In this document: piece after piece, positions 42,296-52,422 of the stretch
How the letters are laid out: each line of letters begins with the position of its first letter
Numbering within the stretch: the stretch's first letter is position 1
Assembly (NCBI GenBank): GCA_910578985.1
Contig: CAJTSF010000011.1
Coordinates: 1-64,000, forward strand
Source of the DNA: an uncultured Odoribacter sp.
GTDB lineage: Bacteria; Bacteroidota; Bacteroidia; Bacteroidales; Marinifilaceae
Direction of reading: 5' to 3'
Length of the DNA stretch: 64,000 bases
Notes under the pieces: model-generated
Told to the model about the DNA's origin: nothing
What the model saw: only the letters and a program-made list of their open reading frames with translations
Database searches by the model: none
Made by a program: the position numbers and the translations under genes

Positions 42296-44413
42296 ATGGT
42301 GACGGTAAAAGGGATAATCAAAAGACGCACGTTTATAGTGTATGTGGGGGTTATTTTGATGGGAATAACCATCCTCGTACAGGCGTTCCGCGTGATGACG
42401 GTGCAGGGGGAGGAGTGGCGTACGCTGGCGAAGGCGAATGTGCCGGTGCAGCCGGTGGATATCGCGCCGAACCGGGGGGATATCTGTGCGGCGGACGGGA
42501 GGGTGTTGGCGACATCGGTGCCTTTTTACGAGTTGCGCTTCGACCCGATAGCGGTGGACAAGCGGGTGTTTCAGGAGGAGGTGGACAGCCTGGCGTATTG
42601 CCTGGCGGCGTTTTTCAAGGACCGTACGCGGGCGCAGTACCGCGATTATTTAGTCCGTGCGCGGAGCGGGAAGCATCCGAACCGGTATCTGCTGGTGAAC
42701 AAGCGGCAGGTGAACCATACGGAGTTGAAAGAAATCCGGCAGTTCCCGATTTTCCGTCTGGGACGGAACCGGGGAGGATTACAGGCGGTGGTGTCGGACA
42801 GGAGGTTGCAGCCGCATGTGAACTTGGCGGTGCGAACTATCGGATACCTGAACGAGTCGGAGACGGGAGGCAGGGAAGGACGTGTGGGGCTGGAGGCGGC
42901 GTTCGAGAATGAGTTGCGGGGGGAGAACGGCGTGGGGGTGAAGCGGATGATGTCGGGGACCTGGATGGTGGTGCCGGAGCAGGAGCCGGTGGACGGGCAT
43001 GACGTGGTGACGACCATCGATGTGGATTATCAGGATATCGTGCAGCATGCGTTGAAGGCGCAGTTGGAGAAGAGCATGGCGTCGCACGGGACAGCGGTGT
43101 TGATGGAGGTGAGGACGGGGGATATCAAGGCGATTGCGAACATGAGACGGGGGAAAGACGGAGAGTATTACGAAGGGGAGAATTTTGCCATCAACGGGGC
43201 GGGGGAGCCGGGTTCGGTCATCAAGGCGGCGTCGTATATGGCGTTGCTGGAGGATGGGATTGTGACGCCGGATGATACCATTAATTTGGGAAGGGGAGAA
43301 TACCGCTTTCCTGAACGGACGCTGAAAGAGGCGCATCCGGAGGATTGGGAAAAGCCGCGGGAGGTGACTGTTCGGGAGATGATGGAGAAGTCGTTGAACG
43401 GGATCACGAAACTGGTGTTCGACAATTATAAAGACCGCCCGGAGAAGTTCGTGAACCGCTGGCATGCCATGGGGTTGGACAACAAGACGGGCATCTGCCT
43501 GCCGGGCGAGGCGGAGCCTTTGATTAAAGTGCCGGGGGACAAGAGCTGGTCGGGCATCACACTGCCGTGGATGTCTTTCGGGTATGAATTGAAGCTGACA
43601 CCTTTGCAGGTGCTGGCTTTCTATAATGCGATAGCGAACGGGGGACAGCGGATGCGTCCGCGGCTGGTCAAGGAGATACGCAACCACGGGAGCGTGGTGC
43701 GCACGTTCGAGCCGGAGGAAGTGGGGGGACGGATTTGCAGCCGGAAGACGTTGCAGGATATCCAGGATATGCTGGAGTGTGTGGTGAAGAACGGCACGGG
43801 GAAGAATATTTATACCGGGAAGTACCGGATTGCGGGGAAGACGGGAACGGCGCGTATCGCGGGGGCGAACGGAAAGTATATTGACGGGAGTTATCGGGCG
43901 AGCTTCGTGGGGTATTTTCCGGCGGATGTGCCTCTGTTTTCCTGTATCGTGGTTATCGACAACCCAAGGAACGGGTATTATGCGACAACGGTGGCGGCGC
44001 CGGTGTTCCGGGAGATTGCGGACAAGGTTTACTCGATGGCGTATGTGCAATATGGCAAACCGGAGTATACGGAACATGATGAATTGCCGGTCTGCAAGGA
44101 GGGGTTGAAGGGTGATTTCAGGACGATTTTCGGTTGCCTGGATTTGAAGTCGGAGGGATGGCAGGATACGGAGGGAACGGATTGGGTCATTACGGCGAGC
44201 AACGAGGGGGAGAAGATGGTGGTGAAACCGCGGAAGATTAATTTTTCATCGGTGCCGAACGTGAAGGGAATGGGATTGCGGGATGCTTTGTATGTGTTGG
44301 AGAATTCTGGGTTGAAAGTAGGGGTGTCGGGAGCGGGGATGGTGCAGAAGCAGTCGTTGAGGGCAGGGGATGAGGTGCCGGCAGGAACTTATATACAAAT
44401 CGAATTGAGATGA
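42296..44413 (+). CDS. ftsI: Septal penicillin-binding protein with PASTA domain (FtsI-like)
   Basis: A 705-residue class B PBP that cross-links septal peptidoglycan. It has an N-terminal membrane helix (13-32) and a dimerisation domain beginning APNRGDICAADGRVLA. The transpeptidase motifs are Ser307-Val-Ile-Lys310, Ser366-Leu-Asn368 and Lys515-Thr-Gly-Thr518. A C-terminal PASTA domain follows (PNVKGMGLRDALYVLENSGLKVGV), unusual for proteobacterial FtsI but normal in Bacteroidota. It overlaps the murE start (ATGA). Confidence 0.95.
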   Translation: MVTVKGIIKRRTFIVYVGVILMGITILVQAFRVMTVQGEEWRTLAKANVPVQPVDIAPNRGDICAADGRVLATSVPFYELRFDPIAVDKRVFQEEVDSLAYCLAAFFKDRTRAQYRDYLVRARSGKHPNRYLLVNKRQVNHTELKEIRQFPIFRLGRNRGGLQAVVSDRRLQPHVNLAVRTIGYLNESETGGREGRVGLEAAFENELRGENGVGVKRMMSGTWMVVPEQEPVDGHDVVTTIDVDYQDIVQHALKAQLEKSMASHGTAVLMEVRTGDIKAIANMRRGKDGEYYEGENFAINGAGEPGSVIKAASYMALLEDGIVTPDDTINLGRGEYRFPERTLKEAHPEDWEKPREVTVREMMEKSLNGITKLVFDNYKDRPEKFVNRWHAMGLDNKTGICLPGEAEPLIKVPGDKSWSGITLPWMSFGYELKLTPLQVLAFYNAIANGGQRMRPRLVKEIRNHGSVVRTFEPEEVGGRICSRKTLQDIQDMLECVVKNGTGKNIYTGKYRIAGKTGTARIAGANGKYIDGSYRASFVGYFPADVPLFSCIVVIDNPRNGYYATTVAAPVFREIADKVYSMAYVQYGKPEYTEHDELPVCKEGLKGDFRTIFGCLDLKSEGWQDTEGTDWVITASNEGEKMVVKPRKINFSSVPNVKGMGLRDALYVLENSGLKVGVSGAGMVQKQSLRAGDEVPAGTYIQIELR

Positions 44414-45864
44414 AAAAGTTGAATGAATTATTGGAAGGGGTGGAGGTTATCCGAATATGCGGAACAACGGAGCGGGAGATAGGGAAGGTGTGTTTCGACT
44501 CCAGGCAGGCGGGAGAGGGGGATTTGTTTGTCGCCCAGCGGGGGGTGAGTGCGGACGGGCATGCCTTTATTGAAAAGGCGACCGGTGCGGGATGCCGGGC
44601 GGTGGTGTGTGAGGAGTTGCCGTCGGTGCCGACGGAGGGGGTGACGTATGTGGTGACGGGGGATTCTTCGGAGGCGTTGGGACGGATTGCTTCCAATTAT
44701 TACGGACGTCCTTCGGAGGCTTTGACGCTGGTGGGGGTGACGGGAACGAACGGGAAGACGACGACCGCCACGCTGTTGTATGAGCTGGCGGGGATGCTGG
44801 GGTTCAAAGCGGGGTTGCTTTCGACGGTGTGCAATTATATCGGGAACGAACAGGAGCCGGCGACCCATACCACGCCGGACGCGTTGGCCATCAATGCCTA
44901 TTTGCGGCGGATGGCGGATGCGGGGTGTACCTATTGTTTTATGGAGGTGAGTTCGCATTCGATTCACCAGCGGCGGATTGCAGGGCTGGATTTCGACGGA
45001 GGGATTTTCTCCAATATCACGCATGACCATTTGGATTACCATAAGACTTTCCGCGCTTATATCGAGGCGAAGAAGGCGTTTTTCGACGGTTTGCCCGCTC
45101 ATGCCTTTGCGCTGACGAACGGGGATGACAGGAACGGGAAGGTGATGTTGCAGAATACGGCGGCGCGGAAGGCGGTGTATTCCTGCCGCAGCCTGGCGGA
45201 TTTCAACGGGAGGATTGTCGAGAAGCATTTGGACGGGATGTTGTTGAAGCTGGACGGGCAGGAGGTGTGGACGAAGTTCACGGGGGATTTCAATGCGTAT
45301 AATCTGTTGGCGGTGTATGCTGCCGCTTGCCTGTTGGGATTCGACCGGGAGAAGGTGTTGGAGTGCGTGAGCCGGTTGGTGCCGGTGTCGGGACGGTTCG
45401 AGACCTTGATTTCCAAGGAGGGGGTGATGGTGGTGGTGGATTATGCCCATACGCCGGATGCGTTGGAGAATGTGCTTTCGACGATCCGCGGGTTGGTGAG
45501 GGGCGGAAATATCGTGGTGACGGTCGTGGGAGCGGGAGGAAACCGGGACAAGACGAAGCGCCCGGAGATGGCAGATGCCGCCTGCCGATACAGCGACCGG
45601 GTGATTCTGACGTCGGACAATCCGAGGTTCGAGGAGCCGGAGGAGATTATCCGCGACATGGAGTCCGGGGTGAAAGAGGAGTATGCTGCCCGGGTGCGTT
45701 CCATCACGGACCGGAGGGAAGCGATACGGGAGGCGATTGCCGGAGCGGGGAAGGGGGATATCGTGCTGGTGGCGGGTAAAGGACATGAGAATTATCAGGA
45801 GGTGAAAGGCGTGAAGCACCATTTCGATGACAAAGAGGTGGTGCGGGAGATGTTCGGGGAATGA
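44410..45864 (+). CDS. murE: UDP-MurNAc-tripeptide ligase MurE
   Basis: A 484-residue Mur ligase adding the third stem residue. The ATP loop is GVTGTNGKTTTATLL, followed by EVSSHSIHQRRIAGLDFDGGIFSNITHDHLDYH. The diamino-acid site reads SDNPRFEEPEEIIRDM. The DNPR motif is characteristic of meso-diaminopimelate-adding enzymes, so mDAP is the expected substrate. It overlaps ftsI by four bases. Confidence 0.95.
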   Translation: MKKLNELLEGVEVIRICGTTEREIGKVCFDSRQAGEGDLFVAQRGVSADGHAFIEKATGAGCRAVVCEELPSVPTEGVTYVVTGDSSEALGRIASNYYGRPSEALTLVGVTGTNGKTTTATLLYELAGMLGFKAGLLSTVCNYIGNEQEPATHTTPDALAINAYLRRMADAGCTYCFMEVSSHSIHQRRIAGLDFDGGIFSNITHDHLDYHKTFRAYIEAKKAFFDGLPAHAFALTNGDDRNGKVMLQNTAARKAVYSCRSLADFNGRIVEKHLDGMLLKLDGQEVWTKFTGDFNAYNLLAVYAAACLLGFDREKVLECVSRLVPVSGRFETLISKEGVMVVVDYAHTPDALENVLSTIRGLVRGGNIVVTVVGAGGNRDKTKRPEMADAACRYSDRVILTSDNPRFEEPEEIIRDMESGVKEEYAARVRSITDRREAIREAIAGAGKGDIVLVAGKGHENYQEVKGVKHHFDDKEVVREMFGE

Positions 45865-45890
45865 AATAGTAACTGTTAATCTTTGAAGTT

Positions 45891-47141
45891 ATGTTGTATC
45901 ATTTATTTCAGTATTTGGATCGTTTGGATTTTCCGGGAGCGGGTATGTTCCAGTATATCACTTTCCGCTCGGCGTGCGCGATTATTTTGTCGTTGATTAT
46001 TTCGATGGTATTCGGAAAGAAAGTAATCCGTATGTTGCAGAAACAGCAGATCGGGGAAGAAATCCGTGATTTGGGGTTGGCAGGGCAGATGGAGAAGAAG
46101 GGAACGCCGACAATGGGCGGAGTGTTGATTCTGCTGGCGATATTGGTGCCGGTGCTGTTGTTCGCACGGTTGGATAATGTGTATGTCCAGTTGATGCTGA
46201 TTACCACGGTTTGGTTGGGGGGTATCGGTTTTGCGGATGATTATATCAAAGTGTTCCGCAAGCACAAAGAGGGGTTGAAAGGGAAATTCAAGGTGGTCGG
46301 ACAGGTGGGGCTGGGTGTGATTGTGGGGATGACGCTTTATTTGAGCGACGATGCGGTTGTTCGGGAGCGGGCGACTATCATGGATGTCGGGGTGGAGACT
46401 GTCATTGTGGATGAAGGGTTCGAGCAGGATGGCATGCCCCGGGTGCTGACAAAGGATGTGAAATCAACGAAGACGACAATTCCGTTTTTTAAGAATAATG
46501 AGATGGATTATGCCTGGTTCACCTCTTGGGCGGGGAAGTATGCGGAGCCGTTGGGATGGCTGCTGTTCGTGATTGTGACGATTTTCATCATTACCGCCGT
46601 GTCCAACGGAGCTAATCTGACGGACGGGGTGGACGGTCTGGCGACGGGAACGTCCGCTATCAGCGGGGCGACCCTGGTGATTCTCGCCTATGTGTCCGGA
46701 AATATGGTCTATGCCGATTATTTGAATATCATGTATATCCCGCATTCGGGCGAACTGGTGGTTTACGGGGCGGCGTTCATCGGGGCGACCATCGGATTCC
46801 TGTGGTATAATTCCTATCCGGCGCAAGTCTTTATGGGGGATACGGGAAGTTTGTCCCTGGGAGGCATCATCGCGGTGTTTGCCATTATCATCCATAAGGA
46901 GTTGTTGATACCTATTTTGTGCGGTATCTTTTTGATGGAAAATCTGTCGGTGGTGATGCAGGTGAGTTATTTTAAATACACCAAGAAGAAATACGGGGAG
47001 GGCAGGCGCATTTTCCTGATGTCGCCTCTGCACCACCATTATCAGAAGAAAGGGATTCCGGAGGCGAAGATTGTGACCCGTTTTTGGATTGTGGGGATTA
47101 TCCTGGCAGTATTGACGATTGTGACTTTGAAAATAAGATAA
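45891..47141 (+). CDS. mraY: Phospho-MurNAc-pentapeptide translocase MraY
   Basis: A 416-residue multi-pass membrane enzyme forming lipid I. The motifs are KKGTPTMGGVLIL, FADDYIKVFRKHKEGLKGKFK, ANLTDGVDGLATGTSAI and PLHHHYQKKGIPEAKIV. An insertion of about 50 residues after the third helix (around 140-205) makes it longer than the proteobacterial enzyme, as is usual in Bacteroidota. It lies 26 bases after murE. Confidence 0.96.
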   Translation: MLYHLFQYLDRLDFPGAGMFQYITFRSACAIILSLIISMVFGKKVIRMLQKQQIGEEIRDLGLAGQMEKKGTPTMGGVLILLAILVPVLLFARLDNVYVQLMLITTVWLGGIGFADDYIKVFRKHKEGLKGKFKVVGQVGLGVIVGMTLYLSDDAVVRERATIMDVGVETVIVDEGFEQDGMPRVLTKDVKSTKTTIPFFKNNEMDYAWFTSWAGKYAEPLGWLLFVIVTIFIITAVSNGANLTDGVDGLATGTSAISGATLVILAYVSGNMVYADYLNIMYIPHSGELVVYGAAFIGATIGFLWYNSYPAQVFMGDTGSLSLGGIIAVFAIIIHKELLIPILCGIFLMENLSVVMQVSYFKYTKKKYGEGRRIFLMSPLHHHYQKKGIPEAKIVTRFWIVGIILAVLTIVTLKIR

Positions 47142-47146
47142 ACGAG

Positions 47147-48478
47147 ATGAAACTGGTGATTTTAGGCGGAGGGGAGAGCGGTGTGGGGGCTGCCCGGCTC
47201 GGAAGGAAGTTGGGGTATGAGGTGTTCTTGTCGGATAAGGGGAGGCTCGCGGAGAAGTATCGGAAGGTGCTGGTGGAGGAGGGATTCGATTTTGAAGAGG
47301 GATGTCATACGGAGGGACGTATCCTGCAAGCCGACCTGGCAGTGAAGAGCCCCGGCATACCGGATACGGCGCCGATAGTCGTGGCATTGCGTGGGAAAGG
47401 AGTGGAGGTGATTTCCGAAATCGAATTTGCGGGGAGGCATTCCTCGGCGAAGTATATCTGCATCACCGGCAGCAACGGAAAGACCACGACCACGTTGCTG
47501 ACTCATCATATTCTGGTGCGGGCGGGAGTGGATGTCGGATTGGCAGGGAATGTCGGGCGGAGCCTGGCGGACCAGGTGGCGGAAGAGGCGCACGGGCTGT
47601 ATGTGGTGGAGCTGTCGAGTTTCCAGTTGGACGGGATGTTCCGTTTCCGGAGCGATGTGGCGATTTTGACGAATATCACTCCCGACCATTTGGACCGGTA
47701 TGGCCATAAGTTCGAGAATTATGTGGCGTCCAAGTTCCGTATTTTAAACAATATGCGTCCGGAAGACCTGTTTGTTTACGGATGCGACAGTGAGGCGGTG
47801 ACGGAATATTTGAAAGGCGTGAACCCAATTCCGGAGCAGGCGGCTTTTACGTACCGGGAAGGGGTGTCGGGAGTTGCCGCCCGGATGGAGGGAGAGCAGG
47901 CGGTGGCGCTGTTGGACGGACGGGAATTCAGGGTGGACAGGGAGCAAATCAGTATCCGGGGGCGGCATAATGTCTATAATGCCATGGGGGCGATATTGGC
48001 GTGCATGCGCATGGGACTGACGGATGAGCAGATTGCTGAGGGGTTGCGCACCTTCCCGCAGGTAGAGCATCGCCTGGAGACCGTGGCGGTGAAAGAGGGG
48101 GTGACTTATATCAATGATTCCAAGGCGACGAATGTGGATTCCGCCTGGTATGCCCTCGACAGTATGGCGACGCCGGTGGTGTGGATTGCGGGGGGAACGG
48201 ACAAGGGGAATGATTACAGCGTTTTATCCGATTTGGTCCGGGAGAAGGTGAAGGTGTTGGTGTGCATGGGATTGGACAACAGGAAATTGATTCGTGATTT
48301 TTCCCCTTTTTGCGAGGTGGTGGATACGGATAATCTGGCGGATGCCATGAGGGCTGCCCGGAAATATGCGGAGCCCGGCGATACGGTGTTGCTTTCGCCG
48401 TGCTGTGCCAGTTTCGATTTGTTTAAGAATTATGAAGAGCGCGGTTCCTTGTTTAAGGAAGCGGTGAACAGGCTTTAA
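47147..48478 (+). CDS. murD: UDP-MurNAc-alanine-D-glutamate ligase MurD
   Basis: A 443-residue Mur ligase that adds D-glutamate. The start at 47147 gives MKLVILGGGESGVGAARL; an upstream in-frame start would overlap mraY and was rejected. The ATP loop is ITGSNGKTTTTLL, followed by VVELSSFQLDGMFRF, ITPDHLDRYG and NDSKATNVDSAWYAL. It lies five bases after mraY. Confidence 0.96.
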   Translation: MKLVILGGGESGVGAARLGRKLGYEVFLSDKGRLAEKYRKVLVEEGFDFEEGCHTEGRILQADLAVKSPGIPDTAPIVVALRGKGVEVISEIEFAGRHSSAKYICITGSNGKTTTTLLTHHILVRAGVDVGLAGNVGRSLADQVAEEAHGLYVVELSSFQLDGMFRFRSDVAILTNITPDHLDRYGHKFENYVASKFRILNNMRPEDLFVYGCDSEAVTEYLKGVNPIPEQAAFTYREGVSGVAARMEGEQAVALLDGREFRVDREQISIRGRHNVYNAMGAILACMRMGLTDEQIAEGLRTFPQVEHRLETVAVKEGVTYINDSKATNVDSAWYALDSMATPVVWIAGGTDKGNDYSVLSDLVREKVKVLVCMGLDNRKLIRDFSPFCEVVDTDNLADAMRAARKYAEPGDTVLLSPCCASFDLFKNYEERGSLFKEAVNRL

Positions 48479-48489
48479 GAGAAGAAGCT

Positions 48490-49905
48490 ATGATTCGGTT
48501 TGTGAAAAGGCTTTATAAGAGCGATCCGGTGTTGGTGACGGTGGTGATGCTGTTGATGTTGTTTTCCCTGTTGTTGATTTATTCTTCGACGGGACGGCTG
48601 GCGCAGGTGGAGCGGGGAGGGAATATGTGGTATTATTTCCTGCGGCATCTGGCGTTGAGTGTGTTGGCATTGGTGGCGATGGGGGGAATGAAGTTTTTTT
48701 CATGGCGCTGGCTGTATCAGCGTGTGGGGTGGCTGTTGTTGGCGGCGGCGGGGTTGGTGATGATTGCGGCTTTCGGCGGGCAGAATATCAATGGCGCGGG
48801 ACGATGGATTACCGTTCCTGGTCTTGGGGTGACTTTCCAGCCGTCGGAACTGGCTAAAATCGTGATTGTACTCTATGTGGCTAAATTGTTGTCCGATTAC
48901 CAGGTGGAGCACGAATGTCTGCCGGAGGTGTTGAGGTATTTCTGGCCTCCCATCGTGTTGATCGGTTTGATATTTCTGGATAATTTTTCCACTTCGGCGT
49001 TGGTGGCGGTGGTGTGTTTGGTTCTGTGCTGGGTGGGTCGGGTGAAGTTGAGACTGCTGGCAAAGTGGTTCGGTGTGGCGGCGGGGGCTTTGGCGTTTCT
49101 GATTTTGCTGGGCATCGCTTTCCCTAAAATCAAGGATGCCGGGCGTATCGGAACGATTATCGGGCGTTTTACGGCATTTTTCACGCCGAGCGACCGCTCC
49201 GATAACAGCAAGAATTATAATTACCAGTCGGACCAGGCGCATATCGCCGTGGCGTTGGGGCAGGTGACCGGTTGCGGTCCCGGGAACAGCGTGCAGCGTA
49301 ATTTCTTGCCTCATCCTTATTCGGATTTCGTGTATGCGATTATTATCGAGGAGTACGGATTGGTGGGGGGCGTCATAGTCCTCTTGCTGTATTCGATTAT
49401 ATTGGTGCGCGTGGGGGCGATTGCCCAAAAAACATTGAAAGCCGGGTATCTCAATTCCCGAGGGGGACCGGATATTTTTCCGGCACTCGTGGTTATCGGA
49501 CTGGGTTTTTCCCTGGTATTGCAAGCCATTTTCCACATGGGGGTGAATGTCGGTGTTTTTCCGGTGACGGGGCAGACGTTGCCGCTGGTCAGTATGGGAG
49601 GAACGTCGTTGGTGTTTGTCGGTGCGGCTTTGGGTATTATTTTGAATATCGCTTATTCTTTTTCGCCTGAGGGGCTGGCTGAAGAGGCGGAGAAACAGAA
49701 AAATGCAGCAGGTTTGTTTGTAAAGAAAAGGACGGTGGCATCCAAGCGGGAACGCACGGAGAGGGTGTTTACCGAGCCTGTACCGATGCCGGAAGAAGAT
49801 TTTGATTTGCCGGGGGATGATTTGCGGGGATTTGAAGAGGAGTTCGAACAGGAGGGACGCAGGGCATTGGAGGAATTGGGTCGAAGAGGACGGCGCGGGA
49901 TGTAG
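48490..49905 (+). CDS. ftsW: SEDS glycosyltransferase FtsW
   Basis: A 471-residue SEDS-family peptidoglycan polymerase of the divisome, with about ten membrane helices. Family motifs are FQPSELAKIVIVLYVAKLLSDY, HIAVALGQVTGCGPGNSVQRNFLPHPYSDFVYAIIIEEYGL and GQTLPLVSMGGTSLVF. A cytoplasmic tail of about 70 charged residues follows the last helix. It lies 11 bases after murD and partners the PASTA-type PBP encoded upstream. Confidence 0.95.
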   Translation: MIRFVKRLYKSDPVLVTVVMLLMLFSLLLIYSSTGRLAQVERGGNMWYYFLRHLALSVLALVAMGGMKFFSWRWLYQRVGWLLLAAAGLVMIAAFGGQNINGAGRWITVPGLGVTFQPSELAKIVIVLYVAKLLSDYQVEHECLPEVLRYFWPPIVLIGLIFLDNFSTSALVAVVCLVLCWVGRVKLRLLAKWFGVAAGALAFLILLGIAFPKIKDAGRIGTIIGRFTAFFTPSDRSDNSKNYNYQSDQAHIAVALGQVTGCGPGNSVQRNFLPHPYSDFVYAIIIEEYGLVGGVIVLLLYSIILVRVGAIAQKTLKAGYLNSRGGPDIFPALVVIGLGFSLVLQAIFHMGVNVGVFPVTGQTLPLVSMGGTSLVFVGAALGIILNIAYSFSPEGLAEEAEKQKNAAGLFVKKRTVASKRERTERVFTEPVPMPEEDFDLPGDDLRGFEEEFEQEGRRALEELGRRGRRGM

Positions 49906-49926
49906 AATCAATAAACGGATTAAGAT

Positions 49927-51036
49927 ATGAAAAAGGTGATTATCAGCGGAGGAGGTACGGGAGGACATATATTCCCGGCTTTGTCGATTGCCCATGCTTT
50001 AAAAAGGCTGGAGCCTGAAGTGGAAATCCTGTTTGTCGGCGCCGAGGGAAAGATGGAGATGGAGAAAGTGCCGGAAGCCGGTTTCCGGATTGTCGGATTG
50101 CCGGTGCGGGGGCTGCAAAGAAAATTGACCTTTGAAAACGTCAAAGTGTTGGTGAACCTTTGGAAGAGTTTACGGAGGGCCAAGCGCATCGTGAAAGAGT
50201 TCCGTCCGGATGCCGTGGTTGGTGTAGGAGGGTATGCCAGCGGTCCTATCGGACGGGTGGCTGCCAAGGCGGGTATCCCGTTGGTGCTGCAGGAACAGAA
50301 TTCCTATGCCGGAGTGACGAATAAACTGTTGGCGAAATATGCGAGCCGTATCTGTGTGGCTTATGAGGGAATGGAGCGGTTTTTCGGGAAAGGGAAACTG
50401 GTATTTACCGGTAATCCGGTGCGCAAGGATTTATTGCAGTCTGCCGGGAAGCGGGAGGAAGGAATCGCTTTCTACGGGTTGGATGCCCGGAGGAAAACAA
50501 TCCTTGTTACGGGAGGCAGTCTGGGAGCGGGGACGTTGAACCGTGCCTTGCGGGAATACCGGAAACGTATTGCCGCGCGGGAGGATGTGCAGGTGCTTTG
50601 GCAGTGCGGGAGTTATTATTTTGAAAATCTGAAAAAGGAGTTGGGGGATGAATTGCCCGCCCATATCCATTTGACCGCTTTTTTAAAGCGGATGGATTTG
50701 GCGTATGCCTGTGCCGATATTGTGGTGGCGCGTGCGGGTGCGGGAACTATTTCGGAGTTATGCCTGTTGGGAAAGGCTGCCATTCTGATACCTTCTCCCA
50801 ACGTGGCGGAAGACCATCAAACCAAGAATGCTCTTGCGCTTGTGAACAAGGAGGCTGCTGTGATGATTAAAGATGCGGAGGGAGTGGAAAAATTGGGGGA
50901 TACTTTGGAGGTTTTGCTTCAGGATGAGGAGAAGGCGGACGGGTTGCGGAAGAATATCGCCGCTTTGGCGGTTCATGATTCGGATGTGAAGATAGCCCGG
51001 GAGATTTTGGATGTGATGGCTGCCCATAAATCATGA
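49927..51036 (+). CDS. murG: Lipid II synthase MurG
   Basis: A 369-residue GT28 enzyme transferring GlcNAc to lipid I. The N-terminal glycine-rich loop is ISGGGTGGHIFPALSIA. Later motifs are GVGGYASGPI, QEQNSYAGVTNKLLA, VTGGSLGAGTLN and ARAGAGTISELCLLGKAAILIPSP. Its stop overlaps the first possible murC start (ATGA). Confidence 0.96.
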   Translation: MKKVIISGGGTGGHIFPALSIAHALKRLEPEVEILFVGAEGKMEMEKVPEAGFRIVGLPVRGLQRKLTFENVKVLVNLWKSLRRAKRIVKEFRPDAVVGVGGYASGPIGRVAAKAGIPLVLQEQNSYAGVTNKLLAKYASRICVAYEGMERFFGKGKLVFTGNPVRKDLLQSAGKREEGIAFYGLDARRKTILVTGGSLGAGTLNRALREYRKRIAAREDVQVLWQCGSYYFENLKKELGDELPAHIHLTAFLKRMDLAYACADIVVARAGAGTISELCLLGKAAILIPSPNVAEDHQTKNALALVNKEAAVMIKDAEGVEKLGDTLEVLLQDEEKADGLRKNIAALAVHDSDVKIAREILDVMAAHKS

Positions 51037-52412
51037 CGCTTATGGAGAAAATCATGGATGAAAGCATAAAGAACGTTTATTTTTTGGGCATCGGCGGTAT
51101 CGGAATGAGCGCCTTGGCGCGTTACTTCAAGGCGGGCGGTTACCGGGTTGCCGGTTATGACCGGACTCCCTCCGCCCTGACGGAGAAAATGCGGCAGGAA
51201 GAGGGGATGATTATCGGCTATCGGGATGATGAGGCGGATATTCCGGAAGAATTCCGGGATGTGCAGACCACATTGGTCGTTTATACGCCGGCAGTTCCTT
51301 CCGACAATTGCCAGATGACTTGTTTCAGAAATATCGGCTTTGAGTTGCATAAGCGGGCAGAGGTGTTGGGGATGATATCCCGAAAGGGGAGAGCCGTTTG
51401 TGTGGCAGGCACACACGGGAAAACGACAGTGTCCACGATGACTGCTTTCCTGTTGCATCGTTCCCATGTCGGTTGTTGCGCTTTTCTGGGGGGAATATCG
51501 GTGAATTTCGGGAGTAACCTATTGCTGGGCGATTCGCCGTATGTGGTGATTGAAGCGGATGAATTCGACCGTTCGTTTTTGCATTTGACACCCGAATTGG
51601 CAGTGATTACCTCAATGGACGAAGACCATTTGGATATCTACGGGGATAAAGCCCGATTGGCGGAGGCTTTTGAGGCATTCGCACAAAGGGTTGTTCCCGG
51701 CGGACGTCTTTTTTTGAAGCAGGGACTGGAATTGCGGCAGGCTCATGTGACAGCCTCTTACGGAGTGGAGACGGATGCGGAGTGCCGGGCGGAGAATTTG
51801 CGGATAGAACAAGGGCGTTATGTGTTCGATTATCATGGGCGGGATGTTTTTATCCGAGACCTGGTGCTCGGTATTCCCGGGAAATTGAATGTGGAGAACG
51901 CGGTGGCGGCGATTACCTTAGCGCTGGAGGCGGGAGTGTGTCCGGAGGAGATTCGGGAAGCTTTGCCGGAATTCAGGGGTGTTGTGCGTCGTTTCCATAT
52001 CCATGCACGTGGAGAAAGACGGATTTACATCGACGATTATGCCCATCATCCCCGCGAAATCGAAGCCACGTTGCGGTCTGTCCGGGAAATGTGGAAAGAT
52101 ATGCCCGTGACGGTAGTCTTCCAGCCCCATCTGTTTTCCAGAACCCAGGACTTTTATCGTGATTTTGCCCGGAGTCTGAGCCTTGCCGACCGGGTGATAT
52201 TGCTGGATATTTATCCGGCGCGTGAGTTACCGATTCCGGGCGTGACTTCGGAAATCATCTTGAAGGAACTGACGGTGCCCGGCACGATAAAAAGCAAGGA
52301 GGAGTTGTTGCCATGCCTGAAAGCGGAAGTCGCGGATGGCATTTTAATCACGATGGGGGCGGGAGATATCGACCGGCTGGTCGGAGATATAACTGACATG
52401 TGGAAAGAATAG
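51033..52412 (+). CDS. murC: UDP-MurNAc-L-alanine ligase MurC
   Basis: A Mur ligase of up to 459 residues that adds the first stem residue. It begins (after a short lead) with VYFLGIGGIGMSALARYF. Other motifs are VAGTHGKTTVSTMTA, DEDHLDIYGD and YIDDYAHHPREIEATLRS. I use the ATG at 51033 because it overlaps the murG stop. In-frame ATGs at 51042 and 51054 are alternatives that differ only in the leader. Confidence 0.95.
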   Translation: MTLMEKIMDESIKNVYFLGIGGIGMSALARYFKAGGYRVAGYDRTPSALTEKMRQEEGMIIGYRDDEADIPEEFRDVQTTLVVYTPAVPSDNCQMTCFRNIGFELHKRAEVLGMISRKGRAVCVAGTHGKTTVSTMTAFLLHRSHVGCCAFLGGISVNFGSNLLLGDSPYVVIEADEFDRSFLHLTPELAVITSMDEDHLDIYGDKARLAEAFEAFAQRVVPGGRLFLKQGLELRQAHVTASYGVETDAECRAENLRIEQGRYVFDYHGRDVFIRDLVLGIPGKLNVENAVAAITLALEAGVCPEEIREALPEFRGVVRRFHIHARGERRIYIDDYAHHPREIEATLRSVREMWKDMPVTVVFQPHLFSRTQDFYRDFARSLSLADRVILLDIYPARELPIPGVTSEIILKELTVPGTIKSKEELLPCLKAEVADGILITMGAGDIDRLVGDITDMWKE

Positions 52413-52422
52413 CATCATCGAA